Below, piece by piece: positions 23,447-31,277 of a DNA stretch of 64,000 bases (the first letter of the stretch is position 1; each line of letters starts with the position of its first letter). The translations under genes were made by a program, and so were the position numbers. The stretch comes from UBA9676 sp035532275 (GTDB taxonomy: Bacteria; Actinomycetota; Actinomycetes; Streptosporangiales; Streptosporangiaceae): the NCBI GenBank assembly GCA_035532275.1, contig DATKRG010000025.1, forward strand, positions 1 through 64,000. The letters run 5' to 3'. A model generated the notes under the pieces. It did no database searches and was not told the DNA's origin. It saw only the letters and a list, made by a program, of their open reading frames with translations.

Positions 23447-25159
23447 CTACCGGGCCCGGTTGACCGCGGACAGGACGGCCCGCAGCGAGGCCGTCACGGT
23501 GTTGGTGTCGATGCCGACCCCCCACCGGACCTCGCCGCCGATCTCACATTCCACATAGGAGGCCGCCTGGGCGTCCGCGCCAGCCGCCATCGCGTGCTCG
23601 GCGTAGTCCAGGACCCGGACCTCGATCCCGAGCGAGCCGAGTGCGTCGCAGAACGCGGAGATCGGGCCGTTGCCCGCGCCCTCGATCTGGCGTTCCTGCC
23701 CGTCGACGCGGACCTCCACGGTGAGCGCGTCCTTGGCGTCCACCACCGAAGACGTGTGGTGGGCGTGCAGGACCACCGGCCCGGGCGCGAGGTACCCGGC
23801 GGCGAACGCCTCCCACATCTGCGCCGGGGTGACCTCGCCGCCCTCGGCGTCGGTGTGAGCCTGGACCACCCGGGAGAACTCGATCTGCAGCCGCCGGGGC
23901 AGGTCGAGCTGGTGCTCGGCCTTCATGATGTAGGCGACACCGCCCTTGCCGGACTGGGAGTTGACCCGGATCACGGCCTCGTAGGTGCGTCCCACATCGC
24001 GCGGGTCGATCGGCAGGTAGGGGACCGCCCAGGCGTGCTCGGCGACGTTCACGCCGGCTGCCGCAGCGCCGGCCTCGTGGGCCTCGAATCCCTTCTTGAT
24101 CGCGTCCTGGTGGGACCCGGAGAAGGCGGTGTAGACAAGCTCACCGGCGTAGGGGTGGCGGGGGTGTACCGGCAGCTGGTTGCAGTACTCGACGGTGCGC
24201 CGGATCTCGTCGATGTCCGAGAAGTCGATCATGGGGTCGATGCCCTGGCTGAACAGGTTCATGCCGAGGGTCACCAGGCATACGTTGCCGGTCCGCTCCC
24301 CGTTGCCGAACAGGCAGCCTTCCACCCGGTCGGCGCCGGCCAGCACCGCCAGCTCGGCGTCGGCGACCGCGGTGCCACGGTCGTTGTGGGTGTGCACGGA
24401 CAGGCAGACGTGCTCGCGCCGGGACAGGTTCCGGCCCATCCACTCGATCTGGTCGGCGTACACGTTGGGGGTGGACCGCTCGACCGTGCAGGGCAGGTTG
24501 ATGATGATCTCCCGGCCCGGCCCGGGCTGCCAGGCGTCCATGACCGCCTCGCAGATCCCGGCGGCGAAGTCGAGCTCGGTGTCCATGAAGATTTCCGGTG
24601 AGTACTCGTAGCCGACGTCGCAGCCCGGCAGGTACTTCTCGGCGTACTTCATCACCGACTGGGTGCCCTCCACGGCCATGGCCTGGCACTGCGCCCGGTC
24701 CACCCCGAACACGACCCGGCGGAACAGCGGCGCGGTCGCGTTGTACATGTGCACGCTGGCCCGGGGGGCACCGATCAGCGACTGCACGCTCCGGTCGATG
24801 AGCTCGTCCCGCGCCTGGGTGAGCACCGAGATCTGGACGTCGCCCGGAATCCGGTCCTCCTCGATCAGGCTGCGGACGAAATCGAAGTCGGTCTGGCTGG
24901 CGGACGGGAAGCCCACCTCGATCTCCTTGTAGCCCATCCGCACCAGCAGGTCGAACATGGTGCGCTTGCGGGACGGGCTCATCGGGTCGATCAGTGCCTG
25001 GTTGCCGTCGCGCAGGTCGGTTGACAGCCAGCGCGGCGCGGCGGTGATGGCCTTACCGGGCCAGGTACGGTCCGGCAGGTCGACCGGCGGGAAGGGGGTG
25101 TAGCGATGGCAGGGCATGCCACTGGGCTGCTGGCGCAGGCGATGATGCTCGGAATGCAT
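23447..25159 (-). CDS. leuA: 2-isopropylmalate synthase
   Basis: The 570-residue enzyme condenses acetyl-CoA with 2-oxoisovalerate, the first committed step of leucine synthesis. The HMGL-like catalytic barrel has STDLRDGNQALIDPM, the metal-binding LSVHTHNDRGTAVADAE and the YAGELVYTAFSGSHQDA region. The C-terminal half (about 430-560) is the LeuA dimer regulatory domain that usually binds leucine. ATG 25159 has GGGAG 11 nt upstream, and that site lies in a helix with an upstream arm. A leader peptide at 25235-25282 suggests attenuation. Confidence 0.95.
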   Translation of the reverse strand: MHSEHHRLRQQPSGMPCHRYTPFPPVDLPDRTWPGKAITAAPRWLSTDLRDGNQALIDPMSPSRKRTMFDLLVRMGYKEIEVGFPSASQTDFDFVRSLIEEDRIPGDVQISVLTQARDELIDRSVQSLIGAPRASVHMYNATAPLFRRVVFGVDRAQCQAMAVEGTQSVMKYAEKYLPGCDVGYEYSPEIFMDTELDFAAGICEAVMDAWQPGPGREIIINLPCTVERSTPNVYADQIEWMGRNLSRREHVCLSVHTHNDRGTAVADAELAVLAGADRVEGCLFGNGERTGNVCLVTLGMNLFSQGIDPMIDFSDIDEIRRTVEYCNQLPVHPRHPYAGELVYTAFSGSHQDAIKKGFEAHEAGAAAAGVNVAEHAWAVPYLPIDPRDVGRTYEAVIRVNSQSGKGGVAYIMKAEHQLDLPRRLQIEFSRVVQAHTDAEGGEVTPAQMWEAFAAGYLAPGPVVLHAHHTSSVVDAKDALTVEVRVDGQERQIEGAGNGPISAFCDALGSLGIEVRVLDYAEHAMAAGADAQAASYVECEIGGEVRWGVGIDTNTVTASLRAVLSAVNRAR

Positions 25160-25169
25160 CGGAGATTTC

Positions 25170-25253
25170 GCTCCCTCGCGAATCGGGCGGCGGCCAGCGG
25201 TCACGCCAAGACTCCGCGGCGAGGGAGCCGGCCGTTATCGGCCCCCGCCGCGG
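25170..25253 (-). promoter_or_regulatory. Leader attenuator of leuA with competing helices
   Basis: GCTCCCTCGC (25228-25219) pairs perfectly with GCGAGGGAGC (25179-25170), which contains the leuA ribosome-binding site. The same upstream arm, extended to 25229-25214, can instead pair with 25253-25240 (CCGCGGCGGGGGCC), inside the leader-peptide gene. The two pairings exclude each other, the hallmark of attenuation. Which state follows ribosome stalling was not worked out. Confidence 0.6.
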
Positions 25254-25282
25254 CCGCTAAGAAGGAGCAGTCCGCAACGCAT
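25235..25282 (-). CDS. leuL: Leucine leader peptide
   Basis: The 15-codon frame MRCGLLLLSGRGGGR starts at ATG 25282 and stops with TAA. Four consecutive Leu codons (CTG CTC CTT CTT, 25270-25259) would make translation sensitive to charged tRNA-Leu. TAAGGT (25296-25291) 8 nt before the ATG is a plausible -10 box. Leader-peptide control of leuA has been proposed for other actinobacteria from comparative analysis. It lies 75 nt before leuA. Confidence 0.75.
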   Translation of the reverse strand: MRCGLLLLSGRGGGR

Positions 25283-25334
25283 CGCCCCCGACCTTACCAG
25301 ACCGCCCCGGCGCCGGCGCGCAGGCCAGCCCGGC

Positions 25335-25952
25335 TCACCCGGCCGCCGCCCCCTGCTCGGTCAGGGTGATCACGCCGAGCGCCTGCGCCTTGGTCATGCC
25401 CAGCCCGGCCCCCACCCGGTAGGCCGCGTCCCGCTCGGCCCCGGTCAGCGGCCCGTCCGCCATCCCGACCCGGACCACCTCGGCCAGGAACCATTCCCGG
25501 GCCGGGACCGCCAGCTGCGACTCCAGCTGGGCGAGCACGTCATCGCCGGCTCCGGGCGGCTGGGCGAGGTCGGTGTCGAGCGCCGCGCCGTCATACCCCG
25601 CCGCCCCCGCGCCGGTGATCGCTTCCACCGCCCGCTGCCGGGCGGGCCCGCTGACCGGGTCGCCAGCGAGCAGCATCGCGCAGGCTGCCGCGCGCATCCC
25701 GGCGGGCAGCGCCGCCTGCATCTGGGACGCTGTGGGCAGGCTCAGCACGTCCGGCTGGTAGCGGGTGCCACAGGTGCGGCACTGGACGTGCTCCCCCGCC
25801 TTGGCCAGCGGGATGATCGGGATGAAGTACAAGCAGAAGAACCGCCGCCCGCGGCGCAGCCGGTAGGACCGGTCACCGCCGCAGCGCTGGCAGTGGAACA
25901 CGCCTTCGCCGATGGTGTGGAAGAACACCCGCAGGCCGAAAATGATCAGCAC
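25335..25952 (-). CDS. Zinc-ribbon and TerB-like protein
   Basis: The 205-residue protein has a short hydrophobic start (MLIIFGLRVFFHTIGEG), a zinc ribbon with CQRCGGD and CRTCGTRY, and a C-terminal all-helical TerB-like domain (about 110-200, with GMADGPLTGAERDAAYRVG). Such proteins are widespread in actinobacteria; a link to tellurite resistance is by name only. GTG 25952 with AGGAG at 7-nt spacing is preferred to the GTG two codons earlier. Its role is unknown. Confidence 0.75.
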   Translation of the reverse strand: MLIIFGLRVFFHTIGEGVFHCQRCGGDRSYRLRRGRRFFCLYFIPIIPLAKAGEHVQCRTCGTRYQPDVLSLPTASQMQAALPAGMRAAACAMLLAGDPVSGPARQRAVEAITGAGAAGYDGAALDTDLAQPPGAGDDVLAQLESQLAVPAREWFLAEVVRVGMADGPLTGAERDAAYRVGAGLGMTKAQALGVITLTEQGAAAG

Positions 25953-26150
25953 GGTCACGCTCCTGGGCTCTGCGGCGGGCCGGTGGCCCGTCCACCGCTC
26001 CTGCCATCATGGCGCACCCCACGGTAACCGTGACATCTGTCATCGCGGGATCGGGATGTCCGTGACAGGCCGCCGCCGCAGCCTGTCGCCCTGCTGGGGC
26101 GGGCGGAAATTCACTGGCGCTGGGCAGCCGGGCTTGGGTTAGCTGACTGC

Positions 26151-27176
26151 ATGCACATCGAGCGGTTCGACGCCGCGGCCGACCAGGAGGTGGTCCGCGC
26201 CTGCCACGAGATCTTCGTGGCGGCGATGCCCATCGACCAGCCGGGCGAGCCGCTGATGTCGCTGCGCCCCTTCGCCGGCTGGCTGCGGATGAACTGGACC
26301 GAGGACGTCCCGCAGACCTGGCTGGCGCGCGACGGCTCCGGCCAGCCCCGTGGCTGGTACTCGCTGACCCTGCCGGCCCGGGAGAACGCCCACCTGGCCT
26401 ACCTGGTCCCGGTGGTCAGCCCCTCATACCGGCGGCGCGGCGCCGGGACCGCCCTGGTCCGGCACGCCGCGGCACGGGCGCATGAGGACGGCCGGGCGAT
26501 CCTGACAGCCGAGACGACACTGGGCTCACCGGGGGCGGCCTTCGCCGGCGCGCTCGGTGCCCGGCCGGGCATAGCCGAGGCGAGCCGGGTCCTGGACCTG
26601 CGGGAGATCCCGGACGGGCAGCTGGCGCGGCTGCGGGAGCGGGCGCAGGCGGCCGCGGGCGGCTACTCGCTGCTGACCTGGGAGGGGCGGACCCCCGAGC
26701 ACTACCTGGACCAGGTGGCCGCGCTCGGCCAGGCAGGAGAGGACGCGCCGCGCGACGAGAACCGCGATGAGCAGTGCTGGGACGCGGCGCGGGTGCGCGG
26801 GGCCGGGGACCGCATTGCCCGCCAGGGCGTGCGCTACTACAGCGTGGCCGCCCGGCACGACCGGACCGGCGAGCTGGTCGCGCTGACCCAGCTCCGGGTG
26901 GACCCGGAGGTCCCGGACTGGGGCGGCCAGGAGCTTACGGTGGTCGCCAGGGCGCACCGGGGCCACCGGCTCGGGCTGCTGGTCAAGGTGGCGATGCTGG
27001 ACCTGCTGGCCGGCCGCGAGCCGGGCGTGGAGCGGATCATCACCGGGAACGCCGACAGCAACGAGCACATGATCGCCATCAATGCCGAGCTGGGCTTTGG
27101 TGTCCTGGACCACTGGGTGTCCTGGGAGCTGGCGGTGGCGCAGGCGCTCGCCCTGCCGGCGGCTGCCCAATCCTGA
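26151..27176 (+). CDS. GNAT-family N-acetyltransferase (two-domain)
   Basis: The 341-residue protein contains two GNAT folds. The first has VSPSYRRRGAGTALVRHA, a good acetyl-CoA-binding Q/RxxGxG/A loop; the second has ARAHRGHRLGLLVKVAMLD and ITGNADSNEHMIAINAELGF. Tandem-GNAT proteins of this size in actinobacteria include mycothiol synthase and aminoglycoside or small-molecule acetyltransferases. The sequence does not let me choose, and mycothiol synthase is less likely given weak resemblance. It converges with era, 4 bp from its stop. Confidence 0.82.
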   Translation: MHIERFDAAADQEVVRACHEIFVAAMPIDQPGEPLMSLRPFAGWLRMNWTEDVPQTWLARDGSGQPRGWYSLTLPARENAHLAYLVPVVSPSYRRRGAGTALVRHAAARAHEDGRAILTAETTLGSPGAAFAGALGARPGIAEASRVLDLREIPDGQLARLRERAQAAAGGYSLLTWEGRTPEHYLDQVAALGQAGEDAPRDENRDEQCWDAARVRGAGDRIARQGVRYYSVAARHDRTGELVALTQLRVDPEVPDWGGQELTVVARAHRGHRLGLLVKVAMLDLLAGREPGVERIITGNADSNEHMIAINAELGFGVLDHWVSWELAVAQALALPAAAQS

Positions 27177-27180
27177 CGGC

Positions 27181-28089
27181 TCAGTCGTAGAAGCCCAGCC
27201 GGCGCAGCTGCTTGGGATCGCGCTGCCAGTCCTTGGCCACCTTGATCCGCAGGTCGAGGTACACCCGGGTGCCCAGCAGCGCCTCAATCTGCTGCCGTGC
27301 CCGGGTGCCGACCTCCTTCAGGCGGGCGCCCTTGGCGCCGATGACGATCGACTTCTGGCTGGGCCGCTCGACATACATCTGCGCGTACACGTCGGTCAGG
27401 TCGTCCCGGCCGGCCCGGGGCCCCATCTCCTCCACCACCACGGCGATGGAGTGCGGCAGCTCGTCCCTGACCCCTTCCAGCGCCGCCTCCCGGATCAGCT
27501 CGGCGACCAGCACCTGCTCGGGCTCGTCGGTGAGCTCTCCCTCCGGGTAGAGCGGCGTGCCGGGGGGCAGGTGGGAGACGAGCACGTCGGTCAGCTCACC
27601 GAGCTGGAAACCGCTGACTGCCGACACCGGCACGATGTCGGCCCAGTCGCCGAGCGCGGCCACGGCCGCGAGCTGCACGGCTACCTGCTCCGGCCGGACC
27701 TGGTCGGTCTTGGTGACGATGGCCACGACCGGGGTCTTGCGGATCCCGCTCAGCTCGGTGGCCAGGTACTTGTCCCCCGGCCCGATCCGGTCCGGCGCCG
27801 GGATGCAGAACCCGATCACGTCCACCTCGGTCAGCGTGGACCTGGCCAGGCTGTCGAGCCGCTCCCCGAGCAGGGTGCGAGGCCGGTGCAGCCCGGGGGT
27901 GTCCACGATGACCAGCTGGGCGCCGGGCCGGTGCACGATCCCGCGGATGGCGCGGCGGGTGGTCTGGGGGCGGCTGCTGGTGATCGCCACCTTGGCGCCG
28001 ACCAGCGCGTTCATCAATGTCGACTTGCCGACGTTGGGCCGGCCGACGAAGCAGGCGAAACCCGACCTGAACTCCGGCGACTCGTCCAC
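27181..28089 (-). CDS. era: GTPase Era
   Basis: The 302-residue GTPase acts in 16S rRNA maturation and 30S assembly. G1 GRPNVGKST, G3 DTPG and G4 TKTD are present in the G domain, followed by the KH domain with SIVIGAKGARLKEVGTRAR. GTG 28089 is the only credible start near the domain, giving MDESPEFRSGFACFVG. It belongs to the phoH-ybeY-corC-era group, here interrupted by DUF2332, EamA and Nudix genes. Confidence 0.95.
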   Translation of the reverse strand: MDESPEFRSGFACFVGRPNVGKSTLMNALVGAKVAITSSRPQTTRRAIRGIVHRPGAQLVIVDTPGLHRPRTLLGERLDSLARSTLTEVDVIGFCIPAPDRIGPGDKYLATELSGIRKTPVVAIVTKTDQVRPEQVAVQLAAVAALGDWADIVPVSAVSGFQLGELTDVLVSHLPPGTPLYPEGELTDEPEQVLVAELIREAALEGVRDELPHSIAVVVEEMGPRAGRDDLTDVYAQMYVERPSQKSIVIGAKGARLKEVGTRARQQIEALLGTRVYLDLRIKVAKDWQRDPKQLRRLGFYD

Positions 28090-28140
28090 AACAGCGATTC
28101 TCCCGCACCCGTGCCAGTGCACCGGCCCTGCGGGCCGGCG

Positions 28141-29109
28141 TCACCGCAGCCAGCGCAGCCAGGTACCGTGCGGGTCGGTGACCGCCAGCGCGGTGCGGCC
28201 GCCGGTGACCATGAGGAAGGAGCCGTCGTCACCGGCAGGCGGCGTGACCTCCAGCAGCGGGGCCGGCTCGTTCGACAGCCAGACCGCGTCCAGAGCCTGG
28301 ACCATCTCGGTGAACTGCCTGCGCACGGCCTCGCTGACGTAGCCGAGCACGGCCGAGTGGTAGATCACCAGCGTCGTGCCGGCTGGGGCCGACCTGGCCA
28401 GCTCGGGCAGGTCGGTCAGCAGATCGCCCCGGTACACCGTCGGCGGATCCCGCCGGGCGCAGCCGACGGCGTCCGCGAGCCGCTGCCGGCGGCCGGCCTC
28501 ACCGGGCCACAGCAGGCACTCCAGCCAGCGCACGTCGTCGTCGCTGCGGACGTCGAGCGGGTTGAGGTCCAGGCCCGCCCGCCAGCTCACATCCGGCACC
28601 CGCGCGGGCAGCGGCACCGGCCCCCGCGGTTCGCAGCGCAGGACCGGCGCCTGCGGGTCACGGCCGGCCACATGGTGGCCCCCGTACTCATACGAGTAGC
28701 GGTCGGGCAGCAGGGTGAGCCCGGCACTCGCGCCGACCTCGAGCAGCGCCAGCGGCTGCGGGAGCAGCATGAGAGCCGGCAGCAGGGTCGCGCACCGGGC
28801 GGGCTCGTTCGTCTGGGTGCGCCGGGCATGGATGACCGCCGCGAGCTCGCTGCCGCGCTCGGTGACCGCCCCCCGCAGCGAGGCCAGGTCGGGTGGGTGC
28901 CCGAGCAGGTACCATGCGGCGGCGAAGACCAGGTTCGGCTGCCGCTTCGGCGGCGGCAGCGAGGCCAGGAAGGCCACCAGGGCCGGGTCGCCGGCCACCT
29001 GCTCGGCCAGGACCTCATAGTGCCGGGACCGGCCCCGTGCCGCGTGCCGGGCGAATGCACGGTAGTTCGCCTGGATGCTGAGCGACAGGTCGTGCCCGGC
29101 CATTGACAT
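28141..29109 (-). CDS. DUF2332 family protein
   Basis: The 322-residue soluble protein matches the DUF2332 family: an N-terminal helical part (IQANYRAFARHAARGRSRHY), a central LLEVGASAGLTLLPDRYSY block resembling a SAM-binding glycine loop, and VYRGDLLTDLPEL plus TLVIYHSAVLGYV further on. The layout suggests a methyltransferase-like fold, but no activity is established for the family. It lies 51 bp upstream of era on the same strand. Confidence 0.8.
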   Translation of the reverse strand: MSMAGHDLSLSIQANYRAFARHAARGRSRHYEVLAEQVAGDPALVAFLASLPPPKRQPNLVFAAAWYLLGHPPDLASLRGAVTERGSELAAVIHARRTQTNEPARCATLLPALMLLPQPLALLEVGASAGLTLLPDRYSYEYGGHHVAGRDPQAPVLRCEPRGPVPLPARVPDVSWRAGLDLNPLDVRSDDDVRWLECLLWPGEAGRRQRLADAVGCARRDPPTVYRGDLLTDLPELARSAPAGTTLVIYHSAVLGYVSEAVRRQFTEMVQALDAVWLSNEPAPLLEVTPPAGDDGSFLMVTGGRTALAVTDPHGTWLRWLR

Positions 29110-29159
29110 ATCCGCACGCTAACCCGACCCGCCGGGCCGGGTGGCCCGGGGGCGGCCGG

Positions 29160-30203
29160 CTAACCCGCCCCGCCGGGGCGGATGGCCCGGGAGCGGCCGA
29201 GCGCGGGGATGGCCAGCACGGCCAGCGCCAGGCCGATCAGGACGATCCCGGTCACCGCGTCGGCGGTGAGCCGCTCGCCGAGCACCGCCAGGGCGAGCAG
29301 CGCCGCCACGGCCGGCTCGGCCAGGCCCAGGGTCACCGCTGCCGGGGCCGGCGTGGTCCGCAGCCCGCGGGCGTACAGCAGGTAGGCGACCGCGGTGGTG
29401 ATCACTCCCAGGTACAGCACCACGGCCGCGCCGCGCGGGGTCACCAGCCAGCCCAGCGGGCCGGCCAGCAGCACCGGCAGCAGCACCACCGCCCCGCCAC
29501 CGAACAGCCCTCCCATGACCACCCGGCCGGGTGTGCCGGCGGTGATCAGCCGGGCCGCCGTCACCGCGTACAGCGCGTAGGAGAACCCGGCCAGCAGGCC
29601 GAACCCGACCCCGGCCAGGTGCACACCGGCCGCCGCCCCGCCGGCCACCAGGACCGCGGCTCCGGCGATCGCCACCGCGGTGGCGAGCAGCCACCGGCGG
29701 CTGAGCGGCGGGCCGCCGGTGAGCCTGCTGACCGCGCCGGTGAAGACGGGAGCGCTCCCGATCGTCACCACGGTGCCCACCGCGACCCCGGTGGTGGCCA
29801 CGGCGGAGAAGAAGCCGGCTTGGTAGCCGGCCACGCCGGCGGCGCCAAGCATGGCCCACCAGCGCACATCCGGCGATGCCAGCACGCGCAGCCCCCGCCC
29901 CCTGCCACTGGCCCCTGGTCCCGTACCGGCTCCGGCGCCGGTGGCCGCGCCAGGGCCGGTGGCCTGCCTGCCCGTGCTCTGGCCGCCCGTGCTCTGCCCG
30001 CCCGTACTCTGGCCGCCCGTGCCGACGGGCAGGGCGACCAGCAGCAGAAGGAGCCCGCCGACGACGATGCGGGCGGCACCGATCGCGACCGGGGTGGCGG
30101 CGGGCGGGGCGAAGGCGGCCACCGTTCCGGTGCTCCCCCACAGCACCGCCGCGGCCAGCACCGCTCCGGCCCCGCCCCGGGCGCCGGCTGGTGGCGATGG
30201 CAT
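29160..30203 (-). CDS. EamA/DMT-family transporter
   Basis: The 347-residue membrane protein has ten hydrophobic segments in two EamA repeats, starting LAAAVLWGSTGTVAAFAPP and with the second repeat at GFGLLAGFSYALYAVTAARL. DMT transporters export amino acids or small metabolites; the substrate is unknown. A cytoplasmic loop around residues 62-100 is expanded by GGQST pentapeptide repeats. ATG 30203 is the natural start. It is divergent from the Nudix gene across 55 bp. Confidence 0.85.
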   Translation of the reverse strand: MPSPPAGARGGAGAVLAAAVLWGSTGTVAAFAPPAATPVAIGAARIVVGGLLLLLVALPVGTGGQSTGGQSTGGQSTGRQATGPGAATGAGAGTGPGASGRGRGLRVLASPDVRWWAMLGAAGVAGYQAGFFSAVATTGVAVGTVVTIGSAPVFTGAVSRLTGGPPLSRRWLLATAVAIAGAAVLVAGGAAAGVHLAGVGFGLLAGFSYALYAVTAARLITAGTPGRVVMGGLFGGGAVVLLPVLLAGPLGWLVTPRGAAVVLYLGVITTAVAYLLYARGLRTTPAPAAVTLGLAEPAVAALLALAVLGERLTADAVTGIVLIGLALAVLAIPALGRSRAIRPGGAG

Positions 30204-30258
30204 GCCCGCGAGTCTGCCAGTCCAGGTTCGGCGGCATACCGGGGTACAGTCACCTCCC

Positions 30259-30762
30259 GTGCCACCGACCCCGGTCCCCCGGCCGACCGCCCGCATCCTG
30301 CTCGTGGACGACGCGGAGCGGGTGCTGCTGTTCAGCGCGCCGCTCACCGCTGACCCGGCCCGCACCGGCTGGTTTGCTCCCGGCGGCGGGGTCAGGGACG
30401 GGGAGACGCTGGCCCAGGCGGCGCTGCGGGAACTCGCGGAGGAAACCGGGCACGTGGTCGCGCCGGACCAGCTCGGCCCGGTGGTGGCGCTCAGCTCCGG
30501 CACGTGGTCGGCCGGCGACACGGTCTACCTGGCGACCAGCTCGTTCTTCTTCGTCCGGGCCGGCCACCCCGGTGTCGACACCAGCGGCCAGGAGACGCTG
30601 GAGCGGTCGGTCATCACCGGCCATCGCTGGTGGACCCTGGCCGACCTGCAAGCGGCCACCGACCCGGTCTTCCCGGTCGGCCTGGCCGGGCTGGTCGATC
30701 AGCTGCTCACCACGGGCGTCCCGGCCATGCCGGTGCGGCTGCCCTGGGACAGCGACGGATAG
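30259..30762 (+). CDS. Nudix hydrolase
   Basis: The 167-residue protein contains a complete Nudix box: GGGVRDGETLAQAAL followed by RELAEETGHV, fitting Gx5Ex7REUxEExGU. Nudix enzymes hydrolyse nucleoside-diphosphate-linked compounds using Mg2+ bound by the box; the substrate cannot be told. The gene begins with GTG and has TACAGT (30245-30250) 8 nt upstream and no ribosome-binding site, so it may be leaderless. It is divergent from the EamA gene. Confidence 0.88.
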   Translation: MPPTPVPRPTARILLVDDAERVLLFSAPLTADPARTGWFAPGGGVRDGETLAQAALRELAEETGHVVAPDQLGPVVALSSGTWSAGDTVYLATSSFFFVRAGHPGVDTSGQETLERSVITGHRWWTLADLQAATDPVFPVGLAGLVDQLLTTGVPAMPVRLPWDSDG

Positions 30763-30788
30763 CACGCGGATGGCCGGGTCCTGCCGCC

Positions 30789-31127
30789 TCAGACGGTCAG
30801 CGTGGCCCGGATGGCACCGTCGGTGCCGACATGGAAGACCGCGGCCGCCCGGCCGACGTCCCGCACCACCGCGAGATCTCCGGGGTCGGGCTCGTCCGCG
30901 TCGCTGACCAGGGCCGCCGCTTCCAGGCGCGCGGCTCCGCTGGAGACCGCCATCGCCACCGCCAGCCGCAGCGCGGACAGCCGCAGCGAGGGCAGGTTCA
31001 CCGCAGCGGCGGCATATGTCCGGCCGGTCTCGTCCCGCACCGCGGCGCCCTCGGCGGCGGCGACCCGGGCGCGCGCCGAACGGGCCAGGGTGATGATCTT
31101 CTGGTCTTCCGCACCGAGGCCGCTCAC
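30789..31127 (-). CDS. Cytidine-deaminase-like protein lacking zinc ligands
   Basis: The 112-residue protein (MSGLGAEDQKIITLARSARA to GAIRATLTV) resembles the short cytidine-deaminase-like proteins found between corC and era in actinobacteria. The zinc-binding HAE and PCxxC motifs of true deaminases are absent, so it is unlikely to be catalytic. TAGACT (31140-31135) lies 7 nt before the GTG start, giving a likely leaderless promoter separate from corC upstream. Confidence 0.7.
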   Translation of the reverse strand: MSGLGAEDQKIITLARSARARVAAAEGAAVRDETGRTYAAAAVNLPSLRLSALRLAVAMAVSSGAARLEAAALVSDADEPDPGDLAVVRDVGRAAAVFHVGTDGAIRATLTV

Positions 31128-31134
31128 GGCGCCG

Positions 31135-31140
31135 AGTCTA
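31135..31140 (-). promoter_or_regulatory. -10 box (TAGACT) of the deaminase-like gene
   Basis: A strong TAGACT hexamer lies 7 nt upstream of the GTG at 31127 on the minus strand and no Shine-Dalgarno sequence is present, which fits leaderless transcription. Confidence 0.5.
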
Positions 31141-31277
31141 GACGGGTGCCGGCAGGCCCGGCCAGGCGATCGCGGCCCAGCCGTGGCGCGGGCGGACGGC
31201 CGCCGGGGAGCTGACGACTGCCGGGTGACGAATGCCGGGCAGCTGACCGGCCGCCGGGCAGCTGACAGGCCGCAGAG

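Noticed and set aside
23380..23460. GGGCCCGG repeats between recO and leuA
   Set aside because: Simple GC-rich tandem sequence; could form a hairpin between genes but nothing distinguishes it from background.
22376..24601. 741-codon plus-strand frame over recO and leuA
   Set aside because: Antisense to two well-supported genes and without any domain.
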